Shown: in pieces, positions 9,958-12,090 of the stretch | Position numbering within the stretch: the stretch's first letter is position 1 | Layout of the letters: each line of letters begins with the position of its first letter | Origin: Streptosporangiaceae bacterium | GTDB taxonomy: Bacteria > Actinomycetota > Actinomycetes > Streptosporangiales > Streptosporangiaceae | Length of the DNA stretch: 12,090 bases | Direction of reading: 5' to 3' | NCBI GenBank assembly: GCA_030040815.1 | Contig: JASHSZ010000370.1 | Location: forward strand, 1-12,090 | The notes under the pieces: generated by a model | The model's input: the letters and a program-made list of their open reading frames with translations, nothing else | Told to the model about the DNA's origin: nothing | Database searches by the model: none | Translations under genes and position numbers: made by a program

Positions 9958-10775
9958 TCAGGCGGCAGCGGATGCTCGGCGAACTGTCCGCAGACGGCGA
10001 AGCCTAGGCGGCGATATACCGGCTCACCCTGCTCCGACGCCTGCAGCACGGCCGCGCGCGCCCCGGACTCGCGGGCCACCTGCAGCGCTGCAGCCGTCAC
10101 GGCGGTGCCAAAGCCGCGGCCGCGGTAGCTGGCCAGCGTGGAGATGTCGTAGAGGCCGGCCACGCCCGCATGCAGCATGACTTCGGCGGAACACACCGGG
10201 CGGCCATCGCAGTAGCCGACCAGGAAGCGTGCCGGACAGTCCGGATCCAGCACCCGCGCGGCCGTGACGGCATAGAAGCGGACAACTGTCGGCGACGGCG
10301 GGTCCCAGTTCGCCGCCAGCACCCACGCCCAGTCGGTCAGCTCCCTCGCGGTGTGAACCGCGCGCAGGTCGAGGCTCTGCGACAGCGCCGGGGCCCGCCA
10401 GGTCGATAACGGCAGCCACATCGCGGGCTCAGGCCGCGCTGACGGTCGTCCGGCCGCGGTGAGCAGCGCGGACAGGTTGGGTGGGGCCGAGGCGGGCCCT
10501 ACCCGCCAGGCGAAACTCCGGCCGGTCTCGGCGAGGTCGCGCAGGGTCTCGCCGATCCTGGCTGGCGCGGTCGCGGGCGTGAAGGCGGCCAGCCCGACGA
10601 AGTTGAAGGTGTCGTCATCGAGACCGCTGTCGGCGATCAGCAGGTCTTCGGTCTGCCGCACCGTCATCCCCGACGTCGCGCGGTGCAGGTGACTCGCGTG
10701 CTCGGCCAGGTTCTGTTCGACCTGCGCGGCAAGCCGCTGGAGTCCGGGCAGCCGGAGCGCTGCCATTTCTGCCAT
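9954..10775 (-). CDS. GNAT-family N-acetyltransferase
   Basis: A 273-residue acetyltransferase of the GNAT superfamily, which transfers acetyl from acetyl-CoA to an amine. The C-terminal half carries the fold. A beta-strand block includes [17 protein letters not shown], then [16 protein letters not shown], whose RGRGFG (about 218-223) is the pyrophosphate-binding loop. [11 protein letters not shown] near the end is motif B. The first 140 residues are less typical and may be a degenerate second GNAT-like or substrate domain. The frame is open to 10949, but AAGGGGGA lies five bases before ATG 10775, and upstream codons run into the hisG leader, so 10775 is chosen. It ends with CCTGACTGA, immediately abutting the amine oxidase remnant. 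It is divergent from hisG. The substrate is unknown. Confidence 0.87.
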   Translation of the reverse strand: MAEMAALRLPGLQRLAAQVEQNLAEHASHLHRATSGMTVRQTEDLLIADSGLDDDTFNFVGLAAFTPATAPARIGETLRDLAETGRSFAWRVGPASAPPNLSALLTAAGRPSARPEPAMWLPLSTWRAPALSQSLDLRAVHTARELTDWAWVLAANWDPPSPTVVRFYAVTAARVLDPDCPARFLVGYCDGRPVCSAEVMLHAGVAGLYDISTLASYRGRGFGTAVTAAALQVARESGARAAVLQASEQGEPVYRRLGFAVCGQFAEHPLPPD

Positions 10776-10780
10776 CCGCG

Positions 10781-10788
10781 TCCCCCTT
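10781..10788 (-). promoter_or_regulatory. Shine-Dalgarno deciding the GNAT start
   Basis: AAGGGGGA on the minus strand, five bases before ATG 10775. It argues against the longer frame that runs back to 10949. Confidence 0.65.
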
Positions 10789-10856
10789 GCGTCGGCTGCC
10801 CGCAGGTCGCCCGACCAGGCCACGGTAGTCTTAGGCCGGAGTCCAGGCTGGTCTTT

Positions 10857-10900
10857 GGGGGTTGTCGGGGGTGTCCCCCCGAGTGTCGGGGTCGAAGGGG
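10857..10900 (+). promoter_or_regulatory. Structured G-rich leader of hisG
   Basis: Four G-runs occur: GGGGG at 10857-10861, GGGGG at 10867-10871, GGGG at 10888-10891 and GGGG at 10897-10900. The last is part of the hisG ribosome-binding site AAGGGG. TCGGGGG (10865-10871) pairs with CCCCCGA (10876-10882) in a seven-base-pair hairpin with loop TGTC. The same C-rich arm can instead pair with TCGGGG (10886-10891) around GTG. The stems exclude each other, so a switch or a G-quadruplex is conceivable. The pairing is seen in the sequence; any regulatory role is inferred. Confidence 0.45.
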
Positions 10901-10905
10901 CGCTC

Positions 10906-11781
10906 GTGCTGTCGCTTGTCATACCGAAGGGCTCGCTCGAGCGCGCCACCCTTGACCTCTTCGATGCCGCCGACCTGACCGTGCGCCGGTCGTCCGACCG
11001 CGACTACCACGCGGGGATCGACGATCCGCGGATCGACCGCGTGCGGTTCCTGCGGCCGCAGGAGATCCCGTCCTACGTCGAGCAGGGCCTGTTCGACTTC
11101 GGCATCACGGGCCGCGACTGGATCACCGAGACCGGCGCCGACGTTGCCTCCCTCGGCGAACTGCAGTACTCGAAGGCCACGTCCGACCCGGTGCGGGTGG
11201 TGCTGGCGGTGCCGGCCAGCCAGCCCTGGCGGTCGCCGGCCGACCTGCCCGAGGGCATCCGGATATCCACCGAGTTCCCGTCGCTCACCCGCAGGTATCT
11301 CGAGGAGCACGGCGTGAAGGCGGTGGTGATTCCGTCCTACGGCGCCACCGAAGCCAAGGTGCCGGACATCGTCGACGCGATTGTGGACCTGACCGAGACC
11401 GGCGCCTCCCTGGTCCGGAACGGACTGCGGATCCTGGACACCCTGCTGACCAGCTACACCGAGCTGATCGCGAACCACGACGCCTACGCCGACCCGGTCA
11501 AGCGGAGTGCAATGGAGGACGTCGCGCTGCTGCTGCGCGGTGCCATCAGCGCGCGCGGCAGCGTGCTGCTGAAGCTCAACGTCGGCATGGCCGAGCTCGC
11601 CGCGGTGACGGCGATCCTGCCCGCGATGTCCTCGCCGACCGTGACCTCGCTGGCTCGTGGCGGCATGCACGCCGTCGAGGCAGTCGTGCCCAAGCGCGGC
11701 GTCAACACGCTCATCCCGGCGCTCAAGGCCGCGGGCGGACGCGACATCCTGGAAATCCCGATCAGCAAGATCGTGGAGTAG
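10906..11781 (+). CDS. hisG: ATP phosphoribosyltransferase, long form
   Basis: Catalyses the first step of histidine synthesis: ATP plus PRPP gives phosphoribosyl-ATP, in the cytoplasm. At 291 residues it has the long form's length. The catalytic domain contains [15 protein letters not shown] (2-16), [14 protein letters not shown] (48-61) and [11 protein letters not shown] (63-73). The PRPP-binding signature is [18 protein letters not shown] (144-161), followed by TETG. From about residue 212 the ACT-like HisG_C domain follows, which in long-form enzymes mediates histidine feedback; it ends with [12 protein letters not shown]. The start is GTG 10906 with AAGGGG five bases upstream. The upstream TTG at 10855 would add residues unlike the family. 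The sequence looks closer to HisG of Chloroflexus-like bacteria than to M. tuberculosis HisG, judged from memory. hisD begins six bases after the stop. Confidence 0.95.
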   Translation: MLSLVIPKGSLERATLDLFDAADLTVRRSSDRDYHAGIDDPRIDRVRFLRPQEIPSYVEQGLFDFGITGRDWITETGADVASLGELQYSKATSDPVRVVLAVPASQPWRSPADLPEGIRISTEFPSLTRRYLEEHGVKAVVIPSYGATEAKVPDIVDAIVDLTETGASLVRNGLRILDTLLTSYTELIANHDAYADPVKRSAMEDVALLLRGAISARGSVLLKLNVGMAELAAVTAILPAMSSPTVTSLARGGMHAVEAVVPKRGVNTLIPALKAAGGRDILEIPISKIVE

Positions 11782-11787
11782 GCCGCC

Positions 11788-12090
11788 GTGCTCGAGCGCA
11801 TCGACTTGCGCGGCAAGGCCCCCGGCAGGATGCCCGCAGCAGATCTGACGGCTCTGCTGCCGCGCGCGCCGCTGGATGTCGCCGCGGCCATCGAGCAGGT
11901 CCGGCCCGTGTGCGAGGACGTCCGGCTGCGCGGCGGCGCGGCGGTCCGCGAGTACACCGCGAGGTTCGACGGCGTCGACCTGGCCGCGGGCACCAGGGTT
12001 CCGGCGGAGGCGCTGGCCGCCGCCCTCGGCGCGCTGGACCCCGACGTGTGGGCGGCGCTGACCGAGGCGGCACGGCGGGCGAGGCTCGTG
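11788..12090 (+). CDS. hisD: Histidinol dehydrogenase, N-terminal part (cut by window edge)
   Basis: Histidinol dehydrogenase performs the last two steps of histidine synthesis, oxidising L-histidinol to L-histidine with NAD+. Only 101 codons are visible, ending at the window edge without a stop. The start VLERIDLRGKAPG matches the usual actinobacterial HisD opening (RIDLRG). It continues with the helical N-terminal region, including VRPVCEDVRLRGGAAV and the conserved YTARFDGVDL near 53-62. The zinc and active-site residues lie further on. The start is GTG 11788, six bases after the hisG stop. Its ribosome-binding site, GGAGTAGG, overlaps the end of hisG, so the genes are probably co-transcribed and coupled. 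The rest of the his operon may follow outside the window. Confidence 0.9.
   Translation, partial: MLERIDLRGKAPGRMPAADLTALLPRAPLDVAAAIEQVRPVCEDVRLRGGAAVREYTARFDGVDLAAGTRVPAEALAAALGALDPDVWAALTEAARRARLV

Larger units (their letters stand above)
10776..10905. promoter_or_regulatory. Divergent GNAT / hisG control region
   Basis: These 130 bases separate the two start codons. TAGTCT at 10826-10831 is a rightward -10 candidate for hisG. TACCGT on the minus strand (10827-10822) is a leftward candidate that overlaps it by two bases. Neither has a clear -35. If the rightward call is right, hisG has a leader of about 70 bases, which includes the G/C-rich structure described separately. No His-codon-rich leader peptide is visible. 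Confidence 0.3.

Noticed and set aside
10776..10949. 58-codon N-terminal extension of the GNAT protein
   Set aside because: Thr/Pro-rich and overlapping the hisG start. The strong ribosome-binding site at 10781-10788 supports ATG 10775.
10831..11670. 279-codon minus-strand open frame opposite hisG
   Set aside because: Composition typical of an antisense shadow, and it lies opposite a convincing hisG.

Overview
The window is about 12 kb of very GC-rich DNA with dense, mostly intact coding sequence. It points to an actinobacterium whose envelope contains galactofuranose. The evidence is a UDP-galactopyranose mutase and the start of a GlfT2-type galactofuranosyltransferase, joined as in mycobacterial cell-wall galactan loci, plus frequent GTG starts and TANNNT-type -10 candidates. 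I cannot name the genus.

Left arm, envelope glycans (1-5471). A minus-strand operon reads GT2 glycosyltransferase, glf, glfT2 (the last is cut by the window edge). Both internal junctions are 4-base GTGA overlaps, so the three are probably translationally coupled. Across a 317-base divergent intergenic region lies a plus-strand pair: a PAPS-dependent sulfotransferase-like protein and a second GT2 enzyme resembling GlfT1-type galactofuranosyl- or rhamnosyltransferases. Together they could build and decorate a galactofuranose-containing surface glycan. The sulfotransferase raises the possibility that this glycan, or a linked lipid, is sulfated.

Middle, plus strand (5598-8655). A 490-residue GCS2-family carboxylate-amine ligase (annotated in relatives as glutamate-cysteine ligase) is followed after 46 bases by a 14-helix DHA2-type MFS exporter. 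The exporter has a candidate leaderless promoter. A short hairpin sits at the convergent junction with the next gene.

Right-middle, minus strand (8687-10775). A GNAT acetyltransferase is followed by a 37-codon remnant of a flavin monoamine oxidase C-terminus, then by a YihY/BrkB-family membrane protein. The remnant begins within bases of the GNAT stop codon and marks an old deletion or rearrangement.

Right end, plus strand (10906-12090). hisG (long form) and hisD (start only) lie 6 bases apart and begin a histidine operon. The hisG leader carries four runs of at least four G and one C-rich segment that can pair with more than one of them. This may be a structured regulatory leader.

No tRNA, rRNA, CRISPR array, insertion sequence or prophage was recognised. 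The best candidates for something undescribed are the sulfotransferase in a galactofuranan locus and the structured hisG leader.
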